NCBI GenBank assembly: GCA_963824885.1
Contig: CAWGQN010000002.1
Span: 186,001-250,000, forward strand
Length of the DNA stretch: 64,000 bases
Origin: CAWGQN01 sp963824885
GTDB lineage: Bacteria; Actinomycetota; Actinomycetes; Actinomycetales; Microbacteriaceae
Reading direction: 5' to 3'
Shown: positions 50,673 to 59,672 of the stretch, one piece after another
Position numbering within the stretch: position 1 is the stretch's first letter
Layout of the letters: each line of letters starts with the position of its first letter
The notes under the pieces: generated by a model
What the model was told of the DNA's origin: nothing
What the model saw: the letters and a program-made list of their open reading frames with translations, nothing else
Databases searched by the model: none
Position numbers and translations under genes: made by a program

Positions 50673-53549
50673 ATGTCTGGCCCCAAGAAGCTAGTCATCG
50701 TCGAGTCACCGGCGAAAGCAAAGACTGTCGCCCAATATTTGGGAGCGGATTACGACGTCCAAGCGTCAATCGGGCACATTCGCGATCTAGTCGAACCGAA
50801 AAATCTTCCACCAGAACTCAAGAGCGGGTCGCTCGGCAAGTTCTCGGTCGACGTCGAAAACGGGTTCGAACCGTATTACGTCGTTTCTAGCCAAAAGACC
50901 GCGGTCGTGGCCGACCTCAAGCGCGCGCTCAAGTCGGCCGACGAACTCTACCTCGCTACCGATGAAGATCGCGAAGGAGAAGCGATCGCGTGGCACTTGC
51001 TCGAGGTTCTCAAGCCTACGATTCCCGTGCGACGCATGGTTTTTCACGAGATTACGAAAGAAGCGATCCAAGCGGCACGCGATAACACTCGAGACATTGA
51101 CATCGCTCTCGTCGACGCTCAAGAAACGCGCCGAATTCTCGACCGGCTCTACGGGTACGAGGTATCACCCGTCTTGTGGCGAAAAGTGGGGCCGGGTTTG
51201 TCAGCTGGTCGCGTTCAATCGGCCGCGACCCGACTCGTCGTTGATCGCGAGCGCGAGCGCCTCGCGTTCGTTTCCGCCCATTACTGGAACCTCAGCGTGA
51301 GCGTCGCCAAAAAAGTCGACGATGTGAATAGTTTTATCGCGCGCCTCGCCCGATTCAACGGAGAGAGAATCGCTACCGGGCGCGACTTTGACGACCGTGG
51401 TCGCCTCAAGACGTCCTCAATCGTTCTCGATGAGAACGCCGCAACCCAAATTGCCTCGGCGCTTAGTTTTCCGACGACAACAATTGCCGTTTCGAATATC
51501 GAATCGAAACCGTATTCGCGGCGCCCCGCCGCTCCGTTCACGACGTCGACACTTCAACAAGAAGCGGCGCGAAAGCTCCGGTTCTCGGCGCGCCAAACGA
51601 TGAGCGTTGCGCAATCGCTGTACGAAAGCGGCTACATCACATATATGCGAACCGACTCTCCCGCCCTGTCGAGTCAAGCGATCAACGCTGCGCGCGGCCA
51701 GGCCACCGACCTGTATGGCGCCGAGAGCGTGTCGAACGAGCCGCGACACTACGCGGGAAAGAGCAAGAACGCTCAAGAAGCGCACGAGGCCATTCGACCC
51801 GCTGGCGAAACGTTTCGCACGCCGGGCGAACTCGATGTCGTTCTTCGCGGCAACGAGTTGAAGCTCTATGACCTTATCTGGAAACGGACCGTCGCTTCTC
51901 AAATGGCCGACGCAAAGGGCACGACGGCGACCGTGACAATCACCGCGTCCATTGTCGAAAAGCTTGAGAGCGACGTTTTGCCCGTGACGAGCGGAAAAAA
52001 TGACGCTGATTTTACGGCGAGTGGAACCGTCATTGCATTTCGAGGCTTCTTGCACGCGTACGAAGAGGGGCACGACGAAGACCGCCACGCGAAAGCTGAT
52101 CAGGCAGATGCGAAACTCCCGCAGCTGGGCACGGGCGAGCACCTCCGTGTGATCGAAAGCGACGCGAAAGATCACGAAACCTCTCCGCCGCCGCGATACA
52201 CCGAAGCAAGCCTCGTCAAAACCCTGGAAGAGCTGGGTATTGGTCGGCCATCGACGTTCTCGTCGATTACGTCGACGATCGTCGACCGCGGTTATGTCTC
52301 GCCTCGCGGTCAAGCTCTCGTGCCGAACTGGATTGCATTTTCTGTCGTTCGCCTTCTCGAAGAATTCTTCGCGGATCTCGTCGAATACGACTTCACGGCA
52401 GAAATGGAAGAGGACCTCGACCGAATAGCGAGCGGCGAACACAATCGTGTGGAATGGCTCACGAGATTTTATTTTGGCGGCGACCATCATCGCGGCCTTC
52501 GTAGCGTCATCGATAGTCTCGGCGATATTGACGCGCGTGCAATCAATTCCATCGGCCTGACCGACAACATCACTCTTCGAATCGGCAAATACGGGCCGTA
52601 CCTCGAGGCGCTCGACAGCAATGCCAACCCCGATGACCCCCCTCGCCGCGTCAACGTTCCCCCCGACCTCGCTCCGGACGAACTCACGAACGAGAAAGCT
52701 CGCGAGCTCATCGAAGCCCCCGTCGTAACCGACAGAATTATCGGGATCAATCACGAAAACGGTAAATCGATTATTGCGAAAGATGGTCGATTTGGGCCGT
52801 ACGTAACCGAGCACGATGACGCACCCGCGGAGCCAGCCGAGTCGGCCGCGTCAAGCGATTCAGAGGGAGCGCCGGTCAAGAAAGCGACTCGAACCGCTAA
52901 AGCGACCGTGCCGAAGCCGCGAACTGCGTCGCTATTTAAAAACATGGACCTTGCGACGATAGACCTCGACACGGCGCTTCGCCTTCTGTCATTGCCGCGT
53001 GTGGTTGGGGTTGACCCCGAGACCAATCAAGAAATCTCGGCCCAAAACGGGCGCTTCGGACCCTACTTAAAAAAGGGTACAGACACCCGCTCGCTGACGA
53101 GCGAAGATCAAATCTTCGAGATCGATTTGCCCGGTGCTCTCGACCTCTTCTCTCAACCCAAATACGGTGGACGCCAAGCATCGGCAGCCCTCAAAGAGTT
53201 CGACGCCGATCCAGAAAGCGGCAAGCCAATTCGAGTGAAAGACGGGCGCTTTGGCCCCTACGTGACCGACGGTACGACCAACGCGACCATTCCCAAGAGC
53301 GAGAGCGTCGACGAGGTTGACTTTGACCGCGCGGTTCAATTGTTAGCGGACAAGCGCGCAAAGGGGCCTAGCACGTCGAAGCGGTCCGCCACGCGAAAGG
53401 GCGCCGCTCAACCGTTGACGGCGAAGAAGTCCACCGCGAAGAAGTCCACGTCTAAGAAGCCCGCCGCAAAGAAAACGGCCGCAAAGAAAACCGCGGCCAA
53501 AGAACCCGCCGCCAAAAAAGCGGCTCCCGACGAGCCGGGCGATTTGTGA
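50673..53549 (+). CDS. topA: DNA topoisomerase I
   Basis: 958 residues from ATG 50673 with AAGGAG upstream. N-terminal Toprim KLVIVESPAKAKTVAQYLG and LATDEDREGEAIAWHL; central LDRLYGYEVSPVLWRKV and LSAGRVQSAATRLV; active-site Tyr in ESGYITYMRTDSPAL; LEELGIGRPSTFSSITSTI. Several zinc-free C-terminal repeats (GRFGPYV / GPYLKKGT). The tail (about 930-958) is a Lys/Ala/Thr repeat region (AKKSTAKKSTSKKPAAKKTA), usual in actinobacterial TopA. It relaxes negative supercoils. The stop overlaps the tmk start. Confidence 0.96.
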   Translation: MSGPKKLVIVESPAKAKTVAQYLGADYDVQASIGHIRDLVEPKNLPPELKSGSLGKFSVDVENGFEPYYVVSSQKTAVVADLKRALKSADELYLATDEDREGEAIAWHLLEVLKPTIPVRRMVFHEITKEAIQAARDNTRDIDIALVDAQETRRILDRLYGYEVSPVLWRKVGPGLSAGRVQSAATRLVVDRERERLAFVSAHYWNLSVSVAKKVDDVNSFIARLARFNGERIATGRDFDDRGRLKTSSIVLDENAATQIASALSFPTTTIAVSNIESKPYSRRPAAPFTTSTLQQEAARKLRFSARQTMSVAQSLYESGYITYMRTDSPALSSQAINAARGQATDLYGAESVSNEPRHYAGKSKNAQEAHEAIRPAGETFRTPGELDVVLRGNELKLYDLIWKRTVASQMADAKGTTATVTITASIVEKLESDVLPVTSGKNDADFTASGTVIAFRGFLHAYEEGHDEDRHAKADQADAKLPQLGTGEHLRVIESDAKDHETSPPPRYTEASLVKTLEELGIGRPSTFSSITSTIVDRGYVSPRGQALVPNWIAFSVVRLLEEFFADLVEYDFTAEMEEDLDRIASGEHNRVEWLTRFYFGGDHHRGLRSVIDSLGDIDARAINSIGLTDNITLRIGKYGPYLEALDSNANPDDPPRRVNVPPDLAPDELTNEKARELIEAPVVTDRIIGINHENGKSIIAKDGRFGPYVTEHDDAPAEPAESAASSDSEGAPVKKATRTAKATVPKPRTASLFKNMDLATIDLDTALRLLSLPRVVGVDPETNQEISAQNGRFGPYLKKGTDTRSLTSEDQIFEIDLPGALDLFSQPKYGGRQASAALKEFDADPESGKPIRVKDGRFGPYVTDGTTNATIPKSESVDEVDFDRAVQLLADKRAKGPSTSKRSATRKGAAQPLTAKKSTAKKSTSKKPAAKKTAAKKTAAKEPAAKKAAPDEPGDL

Positions 53550-54166
53550 GCGGCCTCTTTATCACATTCGAGGGTGGCGACGGTTCAGGAAAGACAACCC
53601 AAGCCGAACGCGTGACCGCGTGGCTTCGCGAGTGCGGCAACGCGGTCGTGAGTTCTCGTGAGCCGGGTGGTACCGCCGTGGGTAATGAGATTCGCCGTCT
53701 CGTGCTTCACCATCGGGGCGCTATTGCATCGCGCGCCGAAGCGCTGCTCTATGCGGCGGATCGCGCTCACAATGTTGCGACGATTGTTCGTCCGGCACTT
53801 CTTCGCGGCGAAATTGTCGTGCAAGATCGCTATTTTGACTCATCGATTGCGTATCAGGGCGCTGGTCGAGAGCTCGATGCGGCAGAAATCCGCGAACTCT
53901 CGCTGTGGGCGTCCGAGGGCCTCGTGCCCGACCTCACGATCATCCTCGACCTCGACGAGAAGGTCGCTCGCGCGAGACTCGACGCTGAACGCGACCACTT
54001 TGACCGATTGGAATCAGAAAAATCGGACTTTCACGCTCGTGTTCGCGCGGCGTATGGTGAACTCGCTGTTGACGAGCCCGATCGGTTTTTTGTCGTTGAC
54101 GCATCGGCCCCGGAGTCGTCAATCGCCGAGCTCATTCGTGCGCGCGTCGAGACGCTGCTCGACTAG
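53546..54166 (+). CDS. tmk: Thymidylate kinase
   Basis: 206 residues, GTG 53546 (GTGA overlap with topA). P-loop FITFEGGDGSGKTTQAERV (4-22), SREPGGTAVGNEIRRLVLH, DRYFDSSIAYQGAGREL, and LID region ARARLDAERDHFDRLE. Converts dTMP to dTDP. The topA-tmk-holB order is conserved in the phylum. Confidence 0.95.
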   Translation: MSGLFITFEGGDGSGKTTQAERVTAWLRECGNAVVSSREPGGTAVGNEIRRLVLHHRGAIASRAEALLYAADRAHNVATIVRPALLRGEIVVQDRYFDSSIAYQGAGRELDAAEIRELSLWASEGLVPDLTIILDLDEKVARARLDAERDHFDRLESEKSDFHARVRAAYGELAVDEPDRFFVVDASAPESSIAELIRARVETLLD

Positions 54167-54245
54167 TGCGGCTTGTTATTGATTGCCCGTGCGGCGTGCG
54201 CACCGCACCCGAGCGCGCTCGGAATGGTCGGTAAAATTCGTTGAC

Positions 54246-55430
54246 ATGACCGTTTGGAGTGGCTTCACGGGCCAAGAGCACGCAATTGAGGTGCTTCGAG
54301 CCGCCGCGCACGATTCGTCCCACGGCGGCTACGCCACCGACGACCGCGACGACGCACGGGGCATGACCCACGCGTGGCTCATGACGGGCCCACCCGGCTC
54401 GGGCCGATCCACCCTCGCGTTTGCCTTCGCTGCCGCGTTACTGTGTGACGACCACGGTTGCGGAGCGTGCTCCGATTGTCGCCTTGTCGAGGCGCGCACT
54501 CATCCCGATTTGACCGTGTTGACGACCGACCGAGTGATTATCTCGATAGACCACGTGCGCACGCTGGTCTCGGGATCGCAACTCTCGTCGGCACGGGGCC
54601 GCTATCGCGTGATGGTCATCGAAGACGCGGATCGAATGAGCGACCGCACGTCAACCGTGTTGTTGAAAGCACTTGAAGAACCGCCCGCCAACACGGTATG
54701 GATTCTCTGCGCGCCCAATGACGCAGACCTTATTCCAACCGTGCGATCACGCGTGCGCTCAATTAGACTCCGACTGCCCCGCGTTGTCGATGTCGCCGCC
54801 CTGTTGCACAGCAGGGACGGTATCGACCCCGAGCGTGCCGAGCGGGCTGCCCGGCACGCACAGTGCCACATCGGCATGGCTCATCGACTCGCGACGAGCG
54901 ATGAGGCTCACGCCCGACGCGATGAGACGCTGTCGATTGTTGCGCACCTGACGGGCGTGGCGAGTGCGGTTGGGGCCGCCGCGCGCCTTCTCGAGATTGC
55001 GCACGACGACGCGAAAGCTCTCGCGGCAGATCGTGACGAACACGAACGTCACGACACGCTGCGCTCACTCGGCGTCGAGCCTGGCGCCCCCGTGCCGCCC
55101 GCCGTGCGTGCCCAGCTTCGCGGTGCCGACGATGATCGAAAGCGGCGGACGGTGCGAGCCCTTCGTGACGGAATCGACCGAATTCTCATCGACCTTCTCT
55201 CGTTTTATCGCGATGTCCTGCGGTTGCAGTGTGGCGTCGAATCAGACCTCGTCAATATCGAGATGAGGGGGTCTCTTGATCGACTGGCCGACGAGCTGAC
55301 TCCCGCGGCGACGCTCGCGACGCTGAGCGCGCTCGAGGGCGCACGAGAGAGAATAGCCGCCAATGTGACGCCCCTTCTCGCTCTTGAAGCGATGCTCGTT
55401 GTTGCGGCGCGGCGGGACACCGTTCGATGA
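54246..55430 (+). CDS. holB: DNA polymerase III subunit delta'
   Basis: 394 residues from ATG 54246 (MTVWSGFTGQEHAIEVL), the usual family start; an upstream in-frame start at 54183 is less likely. P-loop-like MTGPPGSGRSTLAFAFA (with Arg in place of the invariant Lys), zinc cysteines CGACSDC, VMVIEDADRMSDRTSTVLLKALEEPP and ILCAPNDADLIPTVRSR (SRC replaced by SRV). Stator of the clamp loader, partner of DnaX at 16313. Its stop overlaps the next ATG (ATGA). Confidence 0.92.
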   Translation: MTVWSGFTGQEHAIEVLRAAAHDSSHGGYATDDRDDARGMTHAWLMTGPPGSGRSTLAFAFAAALLCDDHGCGACSDCRLVEARTHPDLTVLTTDRVIISIDHVRTLVSGSQLSSARGRYRVMVIEDADRMSDRTSTVLLKALEEPPANTVWILCAPNDADLIPTVRSRVRSIRLRLPRVVDVAALLHSRDGIDPERAERAARHAQCHIGMAHRLATSDEAHARRDETLSIVAHLTGVASAVGAAARLLEIAHDDAKALAADRDEHERHDTLRSLGVEPGAPVPPAVRAQLRGADDDRKRRTVRALRDGIDRILIDLLSFYRDVLRLQCGVESDLVNIEMRGSLDRLADELTPAATLATLSALEGARERIAANVTPLLALEAMLVVAARRDTVR

Positions 55431-56986
55431 TCGACCACCCCTCTCCCAGCGGGTGGCGCGACCGTATTGCGAAGGGAGCCCTCCTCGCGACAATTTTGTT
55501 GGTCGTCCCATTCCTGGCTGCGTGCGGGCGCGAGAGTGCCCCGGTGCCGGCTCGCACGTCCGCTCCCACGGGCGAGTCCGTTCAAGCGGAACTTGAGCCG
55601 TATTACCGGCAGGTTCTCGAGTGGACCAATTGCGGACACGAAACGGAGTGTGCGTTTGCGTCGGTTCCTCTCGACTGGGCCAATCCGACCAAAAAATCGA
55701 TCTCTCTTGCCTTGGCCCGCCACTCCGCAACGGGAGAGAATCACCTCGGCTCGCTCGTGATCAATCCGGGGGGGCCCGGTGGCTCAGGGGTCGAAATCGT
55801 CACGCGGTCGCTTGCGACCATCGTGGACGAGAAGCTAGCGTCTCAGTTTGACGTCGTCGGATTTGATCCGCGCGGTGTGGGAAAGTCGGAACCGGTTCGC
55901 TGTTACGAACCGGACCAAATGGACGACTACCTTTTCGGCGTCCGGGCGGGATTTCGCGAGAGTGACGAGCGACTCCGCGACGACGCGAGGCACGCCGAGG
56001 CGTTTGCCGCGGCGTGCCTGAATCGGTCGGGGGATGTGCTCCCGTACATCAACACCGAGAGCACCGCGAAAGACCTCGACCTCTTGCGAGCGGTGCTCGG
56101 AGACACGACGCTCAACTATCTCGGATTCTCGTACGGCACGCTGCTCGGTGCAACGTATGCCGGATTGTTTCCGGCAAAGGTCGGCCGCATGGTTCTCGAC
56201 GGCGCGCTCGACCCGGCGTCGTCGGCTCGCGATCTGGTCCTCGGCCAAGCAGCAGGATTCGAGAGTGCCTTGCGATCATACCTAGCCAATTGTCTCGGCA
56301 CCCGGGAGTGCCCGTTTTCCGGGAGTGTCACAGACGGAATGGACCGAGTGCGCGCCGTGCTCGATTCGGTCGACGAGCATCCTCTCACCGTGAGTGACGG
56401 TCGCACGCTCACGGGAAACAGCGTATTCATTGGGATTGCCACCGCGCTGTACGACGAGGCGACGTGGGGGAGACTCAGTGCGATGTTCGACGAGCTTCTT
56501 GCCGGCAATCCCACAACCGCGGTGATGTTCGCCGACTACTATTTTGGTCGAACCTCGGGGGGGCACTATTCGAGCAACACGACCGAGGCATTTTTTACGA
56601 TTTCTTGTAGCGACTATTATTTCGACACCGAGGAATCCGCTCGTCGCGACTTTGTTGCGCACGTGCGCGAGACGGCCCCGGTGTTTGGCTCGTACGTCGA
56701 AACAAACACGCTTCAGTGCGTGACGTGGCCGATCAAGCGCCCCAGCGCCCCGGTTGCGATCCGCGCGGAAGGGGCCGCTCCCATTCTCGTCGTGGGCACG
56801 ACAAACGACCCGGCCACGCCGTATCGGTGGGCGCAAAATCTTGCCGGTCAGCTCGAACGCGGTCACCTCGTTACGCACGAAGGACAGGGCCACATCGCGT
56901 ACCGCAAGGCCAACTCGTGCGTGGATGATGCAATCGACGACTACTTGCTCGTGGGGAGGGTTCCCGAGAGCGATCCGCACTGTTGA
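55427..56986 (+). CDS. Lipoprotein alpha/beta hydrolase, tripeptidyl-aminopeptidase-like (peptidase S33)
   Basis: 519 residues, ATG 55427. Lipoprotein signal: hydrophobic ALLATILLVVPFLAAC, lipobox cysteine near residue 36. Oxyanion motif NPGGPGGSGVEIV, nucleophile Ser in LGFSYGTLLGATYAG, acid in VVGTTNDPATPY, His in GQGHIAYRK. This is the Streptomyces tripeptidyl-aminopeptidase/SCO7095 group, anchored outside the membrane, probably peptide scavenging or processing. It overlaps holB by four bases. Confidence 0.9.
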   Translation: MIDHPSPSGWRDRIAKGALLATILLVVPFLAACGRESAPVPARTSAPTGESVQAELEPYYRQVLEWTNCGHETECAFASVPLDWANPTKKSISLALARHSATGENHLGSLVINPGGPGGSGVEIVTRSLATIVDEKLASQFDVVGFDPRGVGKSEPVRCYEPDQMDDYLFGVRAGFRESDERLRDDARHAEAFAAACLNRSGDVLPYINTESTAKDLDLLRAVLGDTTLNYLGFSYGTLLGATYAGLFPAKVGRMVLDGALDPASSARDLVLGQAAGFESALRSYLANCLGTRECPFSGSVTDGMDRVRAVLDSVDEHPLTVSDGRTLTGNSVFIGIATALYDEATWGRLSAMFDELLAGNPTTAVMFADYYFGRTSGGHYSSNTTEAFFTISCSDYYFDTEESARRDFVAHVRETAPVFGSYVETNTLQCVTWPIKRPSAPVAIRAEGAAPILVVGTTNDPATPYRWAQNLAGQLERGHLVTHEGQGHIAYRKANSCVDDAIDDYLLVGRVPESDPHC

Positions 56987-57009
56987 GGCCCCGACGGCCA
57001 ATTGTGAAA

Positions 57010-57028
57010 TATTGCACACCCTGCAATA
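57010..57028. promoter_or_regulatory. TetR operator palindrome TATTGCA-N5-TGCAATA
   Basis: Two perfect seven-base arms with a five-base spacer end nine bases before the TetR start at 57037. TetR-family repressors of this group bind this type of site and often repress themselves; here the site would overlap the start of the regulator's own transcript. Confidence 0.75.
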
Positions 57029-57036
57029 ATTGTGTC

Positions 57037-57666
57037 ATGGTGATCGACGAGCAACCGTGTGGTCTCCGCGAGCGCAAGCGCCTCGCAACGAGGCGCGCAA
57101 TCGAATGCGCTGTTCTTCGACTCGCGGCTGAGCGCGAGTTCGACCGGGTCACGATTGACGACATTGGGCGCGCGGCCGGTATCTCTCCGCGCACGTTCTT
57201 CAACTATTTCGCGACGAAAGACGACGCGCTCATCGGAGAAGTGCCCGCCTTGCCCGACGACGACGCCCTCGAGCGGTTTGCGACGGCCGGACCCCGCGCG
57301 AGCGTTATCGGGGGACTCGGTGAACTCTTTGCCGAGTCTGCCGACGTGTCCAACGATGACCGCGAAATTTACCTGTTGCGCAAGGCGATCATGAGGGATC
57401 ACCCGCATCTTGTCGGAAAAAAAATCGCCACAATGCGGCGCTTTGAAGAGCGAGTGCGCGAGATTGTCGAGAGGCGATTGCGCGGAGATCTGGCCGAGTC
57501 CGAGTGCGATTCGGCGAAAATCGTCGACCGGGCCCGGTTGGTCACCGTGGTTGCGTTCGCTGGACTTCGTCACGCGTGGCAAAATTGGGCCGACGCCGAT
57601 GATGCGACCTCCCTCGCTGATCGGGTGCGTGCCTCGTTTGACGAACTCGTTGACGTCGTTACCTAG
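57037..57666 (+). CDS. TetR-family transcriptional regulator
   Basis: 209 residues from ATG 57037, directly after a 19-bp palindrome; an ATG-equivalent upstream start at 56983 would swallow the operator. N-terminal helix-turn-helix: ERKRLATRRAIECAVLRLA, VTIDDIGRAAGISPRTFFNYFATKDDAL. The C-terminal ligand domain has no recognised ligand. It is not followed by a transporter here, only tRNA-Thr; the regulated gene may be itself or elsewhere. Confidence 0.9.
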   Translation: MVIDEQPCGLRERKRLATRRAIECAVLRLAAEREFDRVTIDDIGRAAGISPRTFFNYFATKDDALIGEVPALPDDDALERFATAGPRASVIGGLGELFAESADVSNDDREIYLLRKAIMRDHPHLVGKKIATMRRFEERVREIVERRLRGDLAESECDSAKIVDRARLVTVVAFAGLRHAWQNWADADDATSLADRVRASFDELVDVVT

Positions 57667-57725
57667 CATTCGTCGATGACCGCTAAACTCGACAGCTGTG
57701 TCGTGCGGTTCGCGCCGTGGTCCAC

Positions 57726-57798
57726 GCCGCCTTAGCTCAGTTGGTAGAGCGATTCACTCGTAATGAATAGGTCTGGGGTTCGATTCCCCAAGGCGGCT
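57726..57798 (+). tRNA. tRNA-Thr (anticodon CGT)
   Basis: Acceptor GCCGCCT pairs with AGGCGGC (57791-57797), discriminator T, no encoded CCA. D arm GCTCAGTTGGTAGAGC, anticodon arm TTCACTCGTAATGAA with CGT, T arm GGGGTTCGATTCCCC. Its 3' end abuts gene fragments. Confidence 0.96.
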
Positions 57799-57801
57799 CA
57801 A

Positions 57802-57981
57802 CAAAGCGTCAGGGTCACGTACGCGGTGACGGTCACGAACACGGGTCAAGTGGGGTGCACGACGGCAGACCCCGCGTATTTCACAGACGACCTGTCAGAG
57901 GTACTCGACGATGCAACATACAACGGTGACGCGACGGACGGGGCAACCGTGAGTCGAAGCACTCTTTCGTGGAACGGACCT
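57802..57981 (+). pseudogene. Fragment of a DUF11-type repetitive surface protein
   Basis: In frame right after the tRNA, QSVRVTYAVTVTNTGQVGCT and TADPAYFTDDLSEVLDDATY, then LSWNGPL, match one DUF11/isopeptide-type Ig repeat found in long adhesins of Actinomycetota. There is no start or signal, and the similarity ends at WNGPL. A remnant of a deleted or rearranged adhesin gene. Confidence 0.65.
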
Positions 57982-58009
57982 CTGGTGTTACGCGCGATGG
58001 GGGCGAGTC

Positions 58010-58099
58010 ATGCTCCTCGTGGTCGCCCACTGGATCGTTGACATCGTGTCATTTGTCGGGTATCCGATCACGGTCGCGTGGTTAGCGTGGCTTCTTTAG
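58010..58099 (+). pseudogene. Short hydrophobic C-terminal fragment, possibly of a CPBP-type membrane protease
   Basis: A 29-codon frame from ATG 58010 reads MLLVVAHWIVDIVSFVGYPI and ends with TAG. AHxxxDxxSFxGY resembles the last membrane motif of CPBP (Abi) proteases. It has no complete gene around it and is taken as debris. Weak evidence. Confidence 0.3.
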
Positions 58100-58194
58100 A
58101 TTCCCTACGGCACCGCAACGCACCAGAGGCGCATGCTCCCGCGCCAAAAGTAAGCGCCACAAATGGCGTACGAATCGTGACCATGATCGCATCA

Positions 58195-58227
58195 ATCGGC
58201 ATTGCCAACACCGTCGGCAATGCCGAT
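58195..58227. terminator. Strong inverted repeat just left of the IS element
   Basis: ATCGGCATTGCC and GGCAATGCCGAT pair perfectly (12 bp, 9-base loop). It lies about 30 bases before the inferred left end of the IS256 element. Possibly the terminator of the lost gene. Confidence 0.5.
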
Positions 58228-58253
58228 CATTGTTCAAGCAGGCGTCACCTCGG

Positions 58254-59662
58254 GGGTCTGTTTCATGAACGGTGTTTTCGGCATTTTTTGGTTAGTAGGT
58301 TTCTGCTGCGGGCCAGCGGTCGGCGAAGGTGATGGCGAATGCGTTGAGTGCGGGTTTCCAGCGCAACGCCCACCGGGTTTGGCCTCGCCCGGTGGGGTCA
58401 AGACTCCGGGTGACAAGATACAGGCATTTGAGTGCGGCTTGCTCGGTGGGGAAGTGGCCTCGGGCGCGCACCGCCCGCCGGTATCTGGCGTTCAATGATT
58501 CGATCGCGTTGGTTGAGCAGATCACGGTACGAATCTCGAGGTCGTAGTCGAGGAACGGGATGAATTCTTCCCACGCGTTTTCCCACAGTGTGATGATCGC
58601 CGGATATTTTTTGCCCCATTTCTCGGTGAGGTTTTCTAACGCGTTCCGGGCGGCGTTATGGTTCGGGGCGCTATAGATCGGTTTCACGTCACGTTTGAGT
58701 GCGTCCCAGTGTTTCTTCGACGCCAGGTGGAACGTGTTACGAATCAGATGGATCACACAGGTTTGCACGGTCGTGAGCGGCCACACGTTCCCGACGACGT
58801 CGGGCAGACCTTTCAGTCCGTCACACACGAGGAAGAACACGTCTTTCACGCCGCGGTTTTTGATGTCGATCAGGACACTCATCCAAAACTTGGCCCCCTC
58901 ACCGCCGGTCCCGGCCCACAACCCGAGAACATCTTTCTCGCCCGCGAGAGTGACACCGATCGCCGCATAGATCGGCCGGTTGGCGACTTGCCCGTCACGA
59001 ATTTTCACCACGATCGCGTCAATAAAGATCGCCGCATATACCTCGTCGAGGGGGCGACAAGCCCACTCGTTCATCTCCTCAACGACCTTGTCCGTGATCC
59101 GCGAGATCGTCTCCTTACTCACAGAGGCACCATAGATGTGGTCGAAGTGGGCGCTGATCTCCCCCGTGGTGAGACCGTTCGCATACAACGACAACACCAT
59201 TTCTTCGACGCCGTTCAAACGGCGTTGCCGTTTCTTCACGATCTGCGGCTCGAACGTGCCATCCCGGTCCCGGGGAACATCGATCGTGACTTGCCCGGTC
59301 GCTTCGGTCAACACGGTTTTCGGGCGGGACCCGTTCCGCACGTTCGAGGACCGGCGACCTCGGGTCGGCCCCGTTCTTCTCGTGACCCACATGCTCGGTC
59401 AACTCTTCGTTCAACGCTGTTTCGAGCACGTTCTTCGTGAACTGTTTCAACAACCCTTCCGGGCCCGTCAACGCCAGGCCCTGCTCCTTCGCTAAACGGA
59501 CCAGCTCGGCAGCAGCCGCAGCCTCCACAGAACGGTCATCATTATTATTCTGGTGTTTCTTCGGACTCATAACGTCCAGTGTGCTCGACATAACGGCACC
59601 CTTCCCGCCACACAATCACGTGCGACGAATCAGGCCAGAAACACCGTTTAATACACAGTCCC
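58254..59662. mobile_element. IS256-family insertion sequence with a broken transposase
   Basis: About 1.4 kb bounded by imperfect inverted repeats: left 58254-58279 begins GGGTCTGTTTCATGAACGG, right (minus strand, 59662-59637) begins GGGACTGTGTATTAAACGG; both contain AACGGTGTTT. It encodes an IS256 (mutator) transposase on the minus strand. The flanks (CACCTCGG left, GACGGGTT right) show no 8-bp target duplication, so an adjacent deletion or rearrangement since insertion is likely. Confidence 0.85.
58292..59591 (-). pseudogene. IS256-family transposase, frameshifted
   Basis: Minus strand. ATG 59591 with AAGGG upstream gives SPKKHQNNNDDRSVEAAAAAEL, GLALTGPEGLLKQFTKNVLETAL and VGHEKNGADPR, then the frame goes wrong. 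One frame over, from about 59357, GRRSSNVRNGSRPKTV, VPRDRDGTFEPQIVKK, then the catalytic core (YAAIFIDAIVVKIRDG, FFLVCDGLKGLPDVV, CSTNAIESLNARYRRA) continues to 58292. One missing base near 59357 would restore the usual PRGRRSSNVRNG. DDE residues appear present. No slippery sequence typical of programmed frameshifting, so the element is probably inactive or the base was missed in sequencing. Confidence 0.88.
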
Positions 59663-59672
59663 GACGGGTTTG

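Noticed and set aside
51417..52814. 465-codon minus-strand frame opposite topA
   Set aside because: Shadow of a conserved housekeeping gene.
53390..53549. Lys/Ala repeats at the end of topA as an insertion or separate gene
   Set aside because: Such basic repeat tails are normal in actinobacterial topoisomerase I.
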